A stretch of 10,695 nt of DNA. Origin: an uncultured Actinomycetes bacterium (GTDB lineage Bacteria > Actinomycetota > Actinomycetes > Nanopelagicales > Nanopelagicaceae). The position numbers and the translations under genes are program-made. Below, in pieces: positions 1-6,664 of the stretch; the first letter of the stretch is position 1; each line of letters opens with the position of its first letter. Under the pieces are notes generated by a model, which searched no databases, was not told the origin of the DNA, and saw only the letters and a program-made list of their open reading frames with translations. The DNA lies in contig CAIZHC010000001.1 in assembly GCA_903932705.1 (NCBI GenBank), positions 1 to 10,695 on the forward strand, given 5' to 3'.

Positions 1-1
1 A

Positions 2-502
2 GAAGTCGTTACTCCTCAGAGCTCACTTGATGAGTTAAAAACTATTGCCACAAAGGTAGGAATGAAGATTGATCCCAAGTGGATTACTGGAAAATTGGCA
101 GAAGAGATCTTCGAACATGTGACTGAAGGTCAACTCAACGAACCGATTTTCGTCCGTGGTTTTCCAGTCGATACCTCTCCTCTCGTCCGCGCCCATCGCA
201 CAACTCCTGGGTTGGTCGAAAAGTGGGATCTCTATGTTGAGGGCTTTGAACTCGCGACCGGCTACTCAGAGTTAATTGACCCAGTTATTCAACGCGAGCG
301 CTTAGTAGAACAAGCTGCGCTCGGCGCTAAAGGCGATGTTGAAGCGATGAACCTTGATGAAGATTTCTTACGTGCAATGGAGTACGGCATTCCACCGATG
401 GGTGGAATGGGTATGGGCGTGGATCGCTTACTCATGGCTCTGACTGGACTTGGAATTCGCGAAACTATTCTCTTCCCACTTGTTAAGCCAGAAGATCAAT
501 GA
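2..502 (+). CDS. lysS: Lysyl-tRNA synthetase (class II), C-terminal part
   Basis: This is the C-terminal 166 residues of a class II lysyl-tRNA synthetase, which charges tRNA-Lys with lysine using ATP in the cytoplasm. The frame is open from base 2, so the gene is cut by the left edge; the ATG at 62 is internal. The visible part has the lysine/ATP-site segment GFELATGYSELIDP (around visible residues 81-94), the LDEDFLRAMEYG segment, and class II motif 3, GGMGMGVDRLLM, with its invariant Arg at about residue 142. It ends in the usual ILFPLVKPE tail. The ATGYSEL wording, rather than the ANAFSEL of many other bacteria, is the form I know from actinobacterial enzymes. The stop overlaps the start of the next gene by 4 nt (ATGA), so the two are probably co-translated. 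Family assignment is very secure. Confidence 0.96.
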   Translation, partial: EVVTPQSSLDELKTIATKVGMKIDPKWITGKLAEEIFEHVTEGQLNEPIFVRGFPVDTSPLVRAHRTTPGLVEKWDLYVEGFELATGYSELIDPVIQRERLVEQAALGAKGDVEAMNLDEDFLRAMEYGIPPMGGMGMGVDRLLMALTGLGIRETILFPLVKPEDQ

Positions 503-1005
503 GCGAATCACAACTTGTAGTACGCCCGGCCCGCACCAGCGATATCAAGGCGATCCGCTCGATTATTGATACCTATGTTCTAGGTCGCCGATTGCTCGCC
601 AAGGAGACGGTGACGCTTTATGAGACAGTCCAAGAATTTACTGTCGCCGAATACGAAGGCGAAGTAGTCGGCTGTGGAGCGCTCCATATTCTCTGGGAGG
701 ATCTCGCTGAGGTTCGTACCGTTGCCGTCATGGAGAAGATGCGTGGAAAAGGCGTGGGCAATGCCATCATCTCTAATATTGTCGAGAGAGCTCAGCAGAT
801 TGGCGTGGCTCGAATTTTCTGTCTGACATTTGAGACGGATTTCTTCGGCCGAAATGGCTTTGAGGTTATTGAAGGCACGCCGGTTGAACCTGAGGTCTAC
901 CAGCAACTCCTGCGCTCCTATGATGAAGGAATAGCCGAATTCTTGGATTTAGAGCGGGTTAAGCCAAATACCTTAGGAAATACCCGAATGTTGCGAGTTC
1001 TCTAA
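499..1005 (+). CDS. argA: Amino-acid (glutamate) N-acetyltransferase, short actinobacterial type
   Basis: A 168-residue GNAT acetyltransferase. It closely resembles, from memory, the short actinobacterial N-acetylglutamate synthase (Rv2747 type), which makes N-acetylglutamate from acetyl-CoA and glutamate as the first step of arginine synthesis. Visible marks are VRPARTSDI at the N-terminus, VVGCGALHILW (57-67), the core strand EVRTVAV (71-77) and the acetyl-CoA loop RGKGVG (82-87). Further matches are the LTFETDFFGRNGF segment (109-121), EFLDLERVKPN and a C-terminal NTRMLRVL. It lacks the kinase-like domain of classical ArgA. The ATG overlaps the lysS stop by 4 nt and has an AGAAG about 4 nt upstream, supporting this start. 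No other arginine genes are nearby. The acetyltransferase fold is certain; the substrate rests on resemblance to Rv2747. Confidence 0.87.
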   Translation: MSESQLVVRPARTSDIKAIRSIIDTYVLGRRLLAKETVTLYETVQEFTVAEYEGEVVGCGALHILWEDLAEVRTVAVMEKMRGKGVGNAIISNIVERAQQIGVARIFCLTFETDFFGRNGFEVIEGTPVEPEVYQQLLRSYDEGIAEFLDLERVKPNTLGNTRMLRVL

Positions 1006-1047
1006 CTCCTCTCAGGGGCATAAATCTCAGCAATTTGGCGTTACAGG

Positions 1048-1053
1048 TAGGCT
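1048..1053 (+). promoter_or_regulatory. Candidate -10 element upstream of clpC
   Basis: TAGGCT fits the actinobacterial TANNNT -10 pattern and lies 31 nt before the clpC ATG. It would start transcription near 1060, giving a leader of about 25 nt that carries the ribosome binding site. The same octamer TAGGCTAA occurs before proC at 6631. No convincing -35 hexamer is seen at a 16-18 nt spacing, and no ClgR-type inverted repeat is obvious. The gap 1006-1084 otherwise holds nothing I can name. Confidence 0.45.
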
Positions 1054-1071
1054 AATCCAAGGAAATCAGAA

Positions 1072-1077
1072 AGAAGG
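1072..1077 (+). promoter_or_regulatory. Ribosome binding site of clpC
   Basis: AGAAGG sits 7 nt before the ATG at 1085, good Shine-Dalgarno spacing. It fixes the clpC start, and the protein's first residues ([11 protein letters not shown]) match the family start exactly. Confidence 0.7.
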
Positions 1078-1084
1078 TGCCCCC

Positions 1085-3586
1085 ATGTTTGAGCGCTTTA
1101 CAGATAGAGCTCGCCGAGTCGTTGTACTCGCGCAAGAAGAGGCTCGCATGCTCAACCACAATTACATCGGCACCGAGCACATCCTCCTTGGTCTAATCCA
1201 CGAGGGTGAAGGCGTCGCCGCAAAAGGTCTAGAGGCACTTGGCATCTCACTTGAGGCCGTGCGCTCGCAGGTTGAGGAGATCATCGGACAGGGCCAACAA
1301 GCTCCATCTGGTCATATCCCATTTACGCCCCGCGCTAAGAAGGTTTTAGAGTTATCTCTACGCGAGGCGCTTCAACTCGGCCACAATTACATCGGCACCG
1401 AGCACATTCTCTTAGGTCTCATCCGTGAAGGTGAAGGCGTTGCCGCTCAAGTTCTTGTAAAACTTGGAGCAGATCTCAATCGCGTTCGCCAACAAGTTAT
1501 TCAACTTCTCTCTGGCTACCAAGGCAAAGAGGCAGTTGCGCAAGGTGGTCCTGCAGAGGGCACCCCAACTACATCATTAGTTCTTGATCAATTTGGTCGT
1601 AACCTGACTCAAGCTGCTCGTGAAGGCAAGCTTGATCCAGTTATTGGCCGCGAAAAAGAGATTGAGCGCGTTATGCAGGTTCTCTCTCGTCGCACCAAGA
1701 ACAACCCAGTCTTAATTGGTGAGCCTGGTGTGGGAAAGACCGCAATTGTTGAAGGTCTCGCGCAAGCAATTGTTAAGGGCGATATTCCAGAGACCCTTCG
1801 CGATAAGCAACTTTACTCACTTGACCTCGGCGCACTTGTTGCCGGAAGTCGTTACCGTGGAGATTTTGAAGAGCGCTTGAAGAAGGTTCTTAAAGAGATT
1901 CGCACTCGTGGTGACATCGTTCTATTTATCGATGAGATTCACACCCTTGTTGGTGCTGGAGCTGCAGAGGGCGCAATTGATGCTGCCAGCATCTTGAAGC
2001 CAATGCTCGCTCGCGGTGAGCTCCAGACAATCGGTGCAACCACTCTCGATGAGTATCGCAAGCACTTGGAGAAGGATGCAGCTCTTGAGCGTCGCTTCCA
2101 ACCAATTCAAGTTGCTGAGCCAACTTTGACGCACACCATTGAAATTCTTAAGGGTCTTCGTGATCGCTACGAAACCCATCACAAGGTGTCGATTTCAGAT
2201 TCTGCACTTGTCTCTGCAGCAACTCTTGCAGACCGCTACATCGCAGATCGCTTCTTGCCAGATAAGGCGATTGATCTGATTGATGAAGCTGGTTCCAGAC
2301 TTCGCATCCGTCGCATGACAGCTCCACCAGAGCTTCGTGAGTTCGACGAGAAGATTGCAAAGGCTCGTAAAGATAAAGAGTCTGCAATTGATGCCCAAGA
2401 TTTCGAGAAGGCTGCCTCATTCCGCGATTCAGAGAAGACTCTTATCGCTGAGAAGTCAGAGCGCGAGAAGACCTGGAAGGCTGGCGATCTTGATGTCGTC
2501 GCCGAAGTTGATGAAGAGTTGATTGCAGAAGTGCTCTCACACTCCACTGGAATTCCAGTCTTTAAATTGACCGAGGAAGAGACTGCTCGTCTGCTTCGCA
2601 TGGAAGATGAGTTGCACCGCCGCGTGATCGGACAAGATCAAGCAATCCGTGCACTCTCACAAGCCATCCGTCGTACCCGTGCGGGTCTCAAAGATCCAAA
2701 GCGCCCTGGTGGTTCATTTATCTTCGCCGGTCCTTCTGGCGTAGGCAAGACAGAGCTATCTCGCACCTTGGCTGCCTTCCTCTTCGGAGATCAAGATGCC
2801 TTGATCCAACTTGATATGTCTGAGTACTCAGAGAAGCACACAGCTTCACGTCTCTTTGGTGCGCCTCCTGGTTATGTTGGTTATGACGAGGGTGGACAGT
2901 TGACCGAGAAGGTACGTCGTAAGCCATTCTCTGTAGTTCTCTTTGATGAGATCGAGAAGGCTCACCCAGATATCTTCAACTCGCTCCTTCAAGTTCTTGA
3001 AGATGGTCGCCTGACTGACTCACAAGGTCGCGTCGTTGATTTCAAGAACACCGTCATCATCATGACAACCAATCTTGGAACTCGCGATATCTCAAAGACC
3101 CTCGGACTTGGTTTCCACAACTCAGATGATGTCTTGGGTAACTATGAGCGCATGAAGGGCAAGGTAAGTGATGAGCTTAAGCAGCACTTCCGCCCAGAGT
3201 TCCTCAACCGTATCGATGACATTGTCGTCTTCCACCAGTTGTCTGAGGCGGAGATTATCCAGATCGTTGATCTGATGATTGCCAACCTCGATGAGCGTCT
3301 GCGCGCAAAGGATATGGGTATCGAACTCACATCTTCAGCGAAGGCACTTCTTGCAAAGCGTGGATATGACCCGGTCTTGGGTGCTCGTCCATTGCGTCGC
3401 ACGATTCAACGTGAGATTGAAGATGTCTTATCCGAGAAGATTCTCTTTGGCGATGTAAAGCCAGGGGAGATTACTTTGGTTGATGTAGAGACAGTTGATG
3501 AGAAGGAGAAGTTCACCTTCACTGGAGTTATTAAATCTACAATGCCAGATACACCTGGTGATCTAGAAGCACATAGCGCCAATTAA
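1085..3586 (+). CDS. clpC: ATP-dependent Clp protease ATP-binding subunit ClpC
   Basis: An 833-residue Hsp100/AAA+ unfoldase that forms a hexamer and feeds proteins into the ClpP protease in the cytoplasm. Two Clp N-domain repeats occupy about residues 4-65 and 79-140, each with [14 protein letters not shown]. The first ATPase domain has Walker A GEPGVGKT (212-219) and Walker B VLFIDE (279-284). A short coiled-coil middle domain of the UVR type (about 416-450, [13 protein letters not shown]...AASFRD) marks it as ClpC rather than ClpA or ClpB. The second ATPase domain has Walker [10 protein letters not shown] (549-557) and Walker B VVLFDE (617-622). The LGF loop (675-677) is the expected ClpP-docking tripeptide. 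Length matches the family (about 810-850). It is preceded by its own promoter-like sequence and overlaps the mutY 3' end by 4 nt, tail to tail. Confidence 0.98.
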   Translation: MFERFTDRARRVVVLAQEEARMLNHNYIGTEHILLGLIHEGEGVAAKGLEALGISLEAVRSQVEEIIGQGQQAPSGHIPFTPRAKKVLELSLREALQLGHNYIGTEHILLGLIREGEGVAAQVLVKLGADLNRVRQQVIQLLSGYQGKEAVAQGGPAEGTPTTSLVLDQFGRNLTQAAREGKLDPVIGREKEIERVMQVLSRRTKNNPVLIGEPGVGKTAIVEGLAQAIVKGDIPETLRDKQLYSLDLGALVAGSRYRGDFEERLKKVLKEIRTRGDIVLFIDEIHTLVGAGAAEGAIDAASILKPMLARGELQTIGATTLDEYRKHLEKDAALERRFQPIQVAEPTLTHTIEILKGLRDRYETHHKVSISDSALVSAATLADRYIADRFLPDKAIDLIDEAGSRLRIRRMTAPPELREFDEKIAKARKDKESAIDAQDFEKAASFRDSEKTLIAEKSEREKTWKAGDLDVVAEVDEELIAEVLSHSTGIPVFKLTEEETARLLRMEDELHRRVIGQDQAIRALSQAIRRTRAGLKDPKRPGGSFIFAGPSGVGKTELSRTLAAFLFGDQDALIQLDMSEYSEKHTASRLFGAPPGYVGYDEGGQLTEKVRRKPFSVVLFDEIEKAHPDIFNSLLQVLEDGRLTDSQGRVVDFKNTVIIMTTNLGTRDISKTLGLGFHNSDDVLGNYERMKGKVSDELKQHFRPEFLNRIDDIVVFHQLSEAEIIQIVDLMIANLDERLRAKDMGIELTSSAKALLAKRGYDPVLGARPLRRTIQREIEDVLSEKILFGDVKPGEITLVDVETVDEKEKFTFTGVIKSTMPDTPGDLEAHSAN
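1156..1182 (+). repeat. 27-bp direct repeat in clpC, copy 1
   Basis: An exact 27-base match to 1381-1407, 225 bp (75 codons) downstream, encoding the HNYIGTEH core of the first Clp N-domain repeat. It reflects the internal duplication of the N-domain but is identical at the DNA level. Confidence 0.85.
1381..1407 (+). repeat. 27-bp direct repeat in clpC, copy 2
   Basis: The second copy of the exact 27-base repeat, in the second Clp N-domain repeat. Flanking codons for the same residues (ILLGLI) differ between copies, for example ATCCTCCTT against ATTCTCTTA. Confidence 0.85.
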
Positions 3587-4422
3587 TTAGCTAAACGATA
3601 ACTTTTGCCGGTGGTCTCAATGAGGCCATCGGCAATAAGTGTTTTTAGAGCCTCTTCGATTTGGGAATCATCACTCCACATCGTCTTCAACTTCGCAGCG
3701 CTGAGTTTCTCGCTTTCGCGAAGCGCTTGAACGATAGTGCCGCGACATTGGCGATCTGTCCCGTGCCACCCTTGACTCTTGCGGACTAACTCTGACTTTG
3801 GATAACCAGATTTACGCCAAGCGCATCGCCGTTTTATGGGACAGAGTTCACATGAGGGGCTCTTGGATGTACAGATAAGTGCGCCAAACTCCATGGTAGC
3901 TGCTGCCCACTTCGCTCCATCTTCTGGAATTAGCTTTGCACGAATTGTTCGTTCAATATTTGAGGGTGAAGAAGTGGGATGTTCTACTCCATCAATAACC
4001 CGAGCAAAGAGCCTTCTGATATTTACATCCAAAACAAGCGTTGGTTGCTCAAAGGCGAAGGCGGCTATTGCGGCAGCGGTGTACTCGCCCACTCCTGGAA
4101 GTGAACGGAGCTGCTCTACATCACCTGGAACTTCGTTATGAAAATCTCTGGCGATAATGCCAGCTGCTTCGTAGAGGCGAAGAGCTCGACGTGGATAACC
4201 AAGGCGACCCCAAGCGGTAATTACCTCTGATTTCTTTGCCCGGGATAGCTCTAATGGTGATGGCCACCGCTCCATCCACTGTTCCCACATAGGAAGTACG
4301 CGATTGACGGGAGTCTGCTGCAACATAAATTCGCTCACCATGACACCCCACGGAGTGCTCTTTCGCCACGGGAGATCGCGTTTATTCTCATCAAACCAAT
4401 CAAGAAGAACTTGCTGGTTCAC
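3583..4422 (-). CDS. mutY: A/G-specific adenine DNA glycosylase MutY
   Basis: A 279-residue base-excision repair enzyme that removes adenine mispaired with 8-oxoguanine. The N-terminus LLDWFDENKRDLPWR is typical. SEFMLQQTPV carries the catalytic Glu31. The helix-hairpin-helix LPGVGEYTAAAI spans 108-119, and Asp132 in VLDVNIRR is the second catalytic acid. The 4Fe-4S cluster motif is complete: Cys184-x6-Cys191-x2-Cys194-x5-Cys200. The last 60 or so residues (from GTDRQCRG) look like a winged-helix segment rather than the Nudix-like 8-oxoG reader of E. coli MutY (about 350 aa), as I recall for mycobacterial MutY. The start is GTG, sharing its G with the radA stop (TAGTG), which implies translational coupling. 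The 3' end overlaps clpC by 4 nt and contains the putative clpC terminator in antisense. Confidence 0.95.
   Translation of the reverse strand: MNQQVLLDWFDENKRDLPWRKSTPWGVMVSEFMLQQTPVNRVLPMWEQWMERWPSPLELSRAKKSEVITAWGRLGYPRRALRLYEAAGIIARDFHNEVPGDVEQLRSLPGVGEYTAAAIAAFAFEQPTLVLDVNIRRLFARVIDGVEHPTSSPSNIERTIRAKLIPEDGAKWAAATMEFGALICTSKSPSCELCPIKRRCAWRKSGYPKSELVRKSQGWHGTDRQCRGTIVQALRESEKLSAAKLKTMWSDDSQIEEALKTLIADGLIETTGKSYRLAN
3605..3646 (+). terminator. Probable clpC transcription terminator inside the mutY 3' end
   Basis: An inverted repeat at 3605-3635 (15-nt arms around A3620) begins 18 nt after the clpC stop. In plus-strand RNA every arm position can pair, with two G-U wobbles (3611/3629 and 3615/3625); the innermost pair is sterically lost to the loop. 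In minus-strand RNA the wobbles become A-C mismatches, so the hairpin favours the clpC transcript. A run of five T (3642-3646) follows after a 6-nt gap, further than in a classic intrinsic terminator. The whole element lies in the last mutY codons. Confidence 0.6.
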
Positions 4423-5792
4423 TAGTTAATTTTGACCTTAGCAATCGCTTGTTCGATGCGAGAGACCTCAAGAATTTCAATTCCCGGAATCTTCAGCTCT
4501 GAACCAACTGGAACCATGGCGCGCTTAAAACCTAAGCGAGCTGCTTCAGCAATGCGCTGTTGAACTCCGGTCACCTTGCGAATTTCACCAGCTAATCCAA
4601 CTTCGCCAATAGCCACGAGATCGGCAGGAAGAGCTAAGCCCTTAGCGGCTGATGCGACGGCAAGTGCGACAGCCAAATCAGCAGCAGGCTCAGCAATCTT
4701 CATCCCGCCTACTGTTGCGACATAAACATCGCGTCCAGATAAGCGAATTCCGGCGCGTAAATCAAGTACAGCCAGAGTCATTGCGGTGCGGGGATTATCG
4801 AGTCCAGAAGTTACGCGACGAGCATTTCCAAAGTCGCGACCTTCTGCAACTGGAACTCCCACTAAAGCTTGGATCTCTGCGAGCAGGGGCCGGCGACCTT
4901 CAAGTGCAACAGTTACACATGTACCAGGCACTGGCTCGGTATGACGAGTTGTAAATAACCCTGTTGGATCTGTGACTCCAACAATTCCAACCTCAGACAT
5001 ATCAAAGCAACCGACTTCATCGGCTGCCCCAAATCGATTTTTAGTGGCACGGATTAAGCGGAGCCTGGAATGTCGCTCGCCTTCAAAATTAAGCACAACA
5101 TCAACGAGATGCTCCAAAATTCTTGGTCCCGCAATAGATCCATCCTTAGTGACATGGCCAACCAAAATTAAAGTGATATTTCGTTCCTTTGCGATACGGA
5201 TAAGTGCAGCCGCGACCTCACGCACTTGCGTTACACCTCCAGGTGCGCCTTCAACCGCGCTACTGGCAATAGTTTGAATTGAATCAATAACTAAAAGTTC
5301 TGGATTTACAGAATCAAGATGTGCAATCACTGCGCTGAGATCATTTTCAGCAGCCAACCAGAGCTGAGGATCAATCGCCTTGAGGCGATCGGCACGCAGT
5401 CGTACTTGTGAAGCAGATTCCTCACCACTGACGTAGAGCGCCTTCATCTTTGCGCGAGCTGACTCTGCGGCTACTGAGAGAAGGAGAGTGGATTTACCCA
5501 CGCCAGGTTCACCCGTTAACAAGATTGCAGCGCCAGGAATGAGGCCGCCGCCAAGAACGCGATCTAACTCTGGAACGCCACTTGTGCGCGATCGAGCGGT
5601 TTCAACGCTGATATCTCCTATTGGTTTTGCTGCAGAAGAGACTGATCCCGCGACGAGAGAGAGTTTCTTGGGAGCAGCAATCTCTTCAACACTTCCCCAG
5701 GCTTGGCACTCTCCGCAGCGTCCAACCCATTTGGTCGAAGTCCAACCACATTCGCTACAGCGAAATGGATCTTTTGCAGGGGCTTTGGCCAT
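4422..5792 (-). CDS. radA: DNA repair protein RadA (Sms)
   Basis: A 456-residue RecA-like DnaB-type motor that processes recombination intermediates with RecA. From the chosen start it has a C4 zinc finger (CSEC at 12-15, CGEC at 26-29). The ATPase core has Walker A GEPGVGKST (94-102), Walker B LLVIDS (166-171) and the RadA signature KNRFG (251-255). The C-terminal Lon-like domain lacks protease function in this family; it is seen in GRDVYVATVGGMKI and IGEVGLAGEIRKV. I chose ATG 5792 because MAKAPAKDPFRCSECG is the usual start, AGAAG sits 7 nt upstream, and the gene upstream ends only 4 nt before it. A GTG at 5810 would add six residues and overlap that gene by 14 nt. Its stop shares one base with the mutY start. 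The disA gene often found beside radA in actinobacteria is absent here. Confidence 0.96.
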   Translation of the reverse strand: MAKAPAKDPFRCSECGWTSTKWVGRCGECQAWGSVEEIAAPKKLSLVAGSVSSAAKPIGDISVETARSRTSGVPELDRVLGGGLIPGAAILLTGEPGVGKSTLLLSVAAESARAKMKALYVSGEESASQVRLRADRLKAIDPQLWLAAENDLSAVIAHLDSVNPELLVIDSIQTIASSAVEGAPGGVTQVREVAAALIRIAKERNITLILVGHVTKDGSIAGPRILEHLVDVVLNFEGERHSRLRLIRATKNRFGAADEVGCFDMSEVGIVGVTDPTGLFTTRHTEPVPGTCVTVALEGRRPLLAEIQALVGVPVAEGRDFGNARRVTSGLDNPRTAMTLAVLDLRAGIRLSGRDVYVATVGGMKIAEPAADLAVALAVASAAKGLALPADLVAIGEVGLAGEIRKVTGVQQRIAEAARLGFKRAMVPVGSELKIPGIEILEVSRIEQAIAKVKIN

Positions 5793-5796
5793 GGTT

Positions 5797-6615
5797 TTAC
5801 TTCTGTGCACCTAGCGTTGCTGGATGAATAATGAAGAGCGGAAGTTCCCGCTTCTTCTTCTCTTTTGCCAATTCAGCGATTGCCTCCATGCGAGCATCGC
5901 AATACTTCTTCAACTCTTCGTAGGCAGGTTGACCCATGAGTGCGATTAACTCATTGCTATTTGAGATATAAACAGGTTCGCGGCCTACATGAGCTTCAGT
6001 ATTTGCAGTGCAATACCAGGCGAATTCCGCGCCACCATCGCCCCAGGCAAGTCGCTCATATTCACCAATGACGGTTACTGAAATTTCTCGCTCACCGAAC
6101 TCTCGAGTTTCAAAAGATCTCCGAATCGGAAGTTGCCAACAAACATCTGGCTTAGTCTCAACGAAATGCACACCCTCTTTTTGAGCAAGGTGATGCAAGA
6201 CGCAACCGAAACTTCCAGTGAAACCTGGAGCTTCATATCCCTTGCGATTGAGGAAGATACAAGAATCCTCGACCTTGCGAGTCTTGCGATCATTATCTAA
6301 TCCAATTTCAGAGATTCGAAGCAGACCCTTAGCTTTCTTAGGTTGCGCCTCGTTATAGAACTGCCACATTTCAGGGGTCAAACGCTCCGCGACCTTGAGA
6401 GTGCGTGCCTCGTCTTCACCGTCAGAGTAGTAAGCGCCGTCCGAGCAGCAACCCGCATCTGGCTTATCGGCATCGATTCCACAGCAACCATCTCCGTAGA
6501 TGCATTGCCAATATGAGGTCAGCCAGGTGAGGTCGCAACGGAAGAGTTCCTCTGGTTTAGCGGGGTCTGCAAACTCTACAAAGTCACGAGCAAATCCTTC
6601 TTTAACTTCTGGCAT
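5797..6615 (-). CDS. Cysteine-rich DUF3109-like (YkgJ-type) protein of unknown function
   Basis: A 272-residue soluble protein with eleven cysteines, no signal peptide and no membrane segment. Its pattern follows my memory of DUF3109. An N-terminal cluster (Cys27, 38, 44, 45, 56, 57) lies in FRCDLTW...GDGCCGI...GCCSDG. Then come DSCIF (Cys119), GCVLHHLA (Cys138) and KPDVCWQLPIRR (Cys159), which matches the DUF3109 form KPxSCxLxPIR. Cys202 and Cys239 follow, the latter in EELKKYCD. Such proteins are suspected to bind iron, zinc or an Fe-S cluster, but the function is unknown. It leads the radA-mutY unit, ending 4 nt before radA. The open frame runs on upstream to 7062, but that part is antisense to proC. 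ATG 6615 is chosen because the family-like sequence starts there, 8 nt after a -10 candidate. It has no Shine-Dalgarno, suggesting leaderless translation. Confidence 0.83.
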   Translation of the reverse strand: MPEVKEGFARDFVEFADPAKPEELFRCDLTWLTSYWQCIYGDGCCGIDADKPDAGCCSDGAYYSDGEDEARTLKVAERLTPEMWQFYNEAQPKKAKGLLRISEIGLDNDRKTRKVEDSCIFLNRKGYEAPGFTGSFGCVLHHLAQKEGVHFVETKPDVCWQLPIRRSFETREFGEREISVTVIGEYERLAWGDGGAEFAWYCTANTEAHVGREPVYISNSNELIALMGQPAYEELKKYCDARMEAIAELAKEKKKRELPLFIIHPATLGAQK

Positions 6616-6623
6616 AGTGCGAG

Positions 6624-6629
6624 AGCCTA
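6624..6629 (-). promoter_or_regulatory. Candidate -10 of the DUF3109-radA-mutY unit (leaderless)
   Basis: On the minus strand these bases read TAGGCT, with 8 nt between them and the ATG at 6615. That places the start of transcription within about 2 nt of the start codon. The lack of a Shine-Dalgarno there agrees with a leaderless mRNA, common in actinobacteria. A clear -35 is not visible. Confidence 0.45.
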
Positions 6630-6630
6630 C

Positions 6631-6636
6631 TAGGCT
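6631..6636 (+). promoter_or_regulatory. Candidate -10 of proC
   Basis: TAGGCT (in TAGGCTAA) predicts transcription from about 6643-6644. This leaves a leader of about 21 nt before ATG 6665, which contains the GAGG ribosome binding site (6656-6659). It is the right arm of a 13-bp palindrome whose left arm is the -10 candidate of the opposite gene. No good -35 is seen. Confidence 0.45.
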
Positions 6637-6664
6637 AAGTGCCAGACAAATGATTGAGGTAGAG

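Noticed and set aside
580..906. Minus-strand 108-codon frame opposite argA
   Set aside because: argA is clearly the coding strand, and the antisense product has no recognisable features.
1008..1018. Small hairpin (CCTC/GGGG) after argA as a terminator
   Set aside because: Only four pairs, one a wobble, and no T-run follows.
1922..2601. Several minus-strand open frames of 65-121 codons inside clpC
   Set aside because: They are in the antisense of a strongly conserved gene, have no start signals and resemble no protein I know; they are codon-bias artefacts.
3554..3562. CACCTGGTG palindrome near the clpC end as a mutY terminator
   Set aside because: The one-base centre leaves too little loop, and no T-run follows on the minus strand.
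5793..5810. RadA start at GTG 5810
   Set aside because: It would overlap the upstream gene by 14 nt and add six residues not typical of RadA; ATG 5792 has an AGAAG at 7 nt and the family-like MAK start.
3836..5827. Plus-strand open frames opposite mutY and radA
   Set aside because: All lie antisense to motif-complete mutY and radA and lack ribosome binding sites or family resemblance.
6500..6664. N-terminal extension of proC to 6500
   Set aside because: It is antisense to the DUF3109-like gene. ProC proteins begin just before the GFIGVGNMG motif, and a Shine-Dalgarno precedes 6665.
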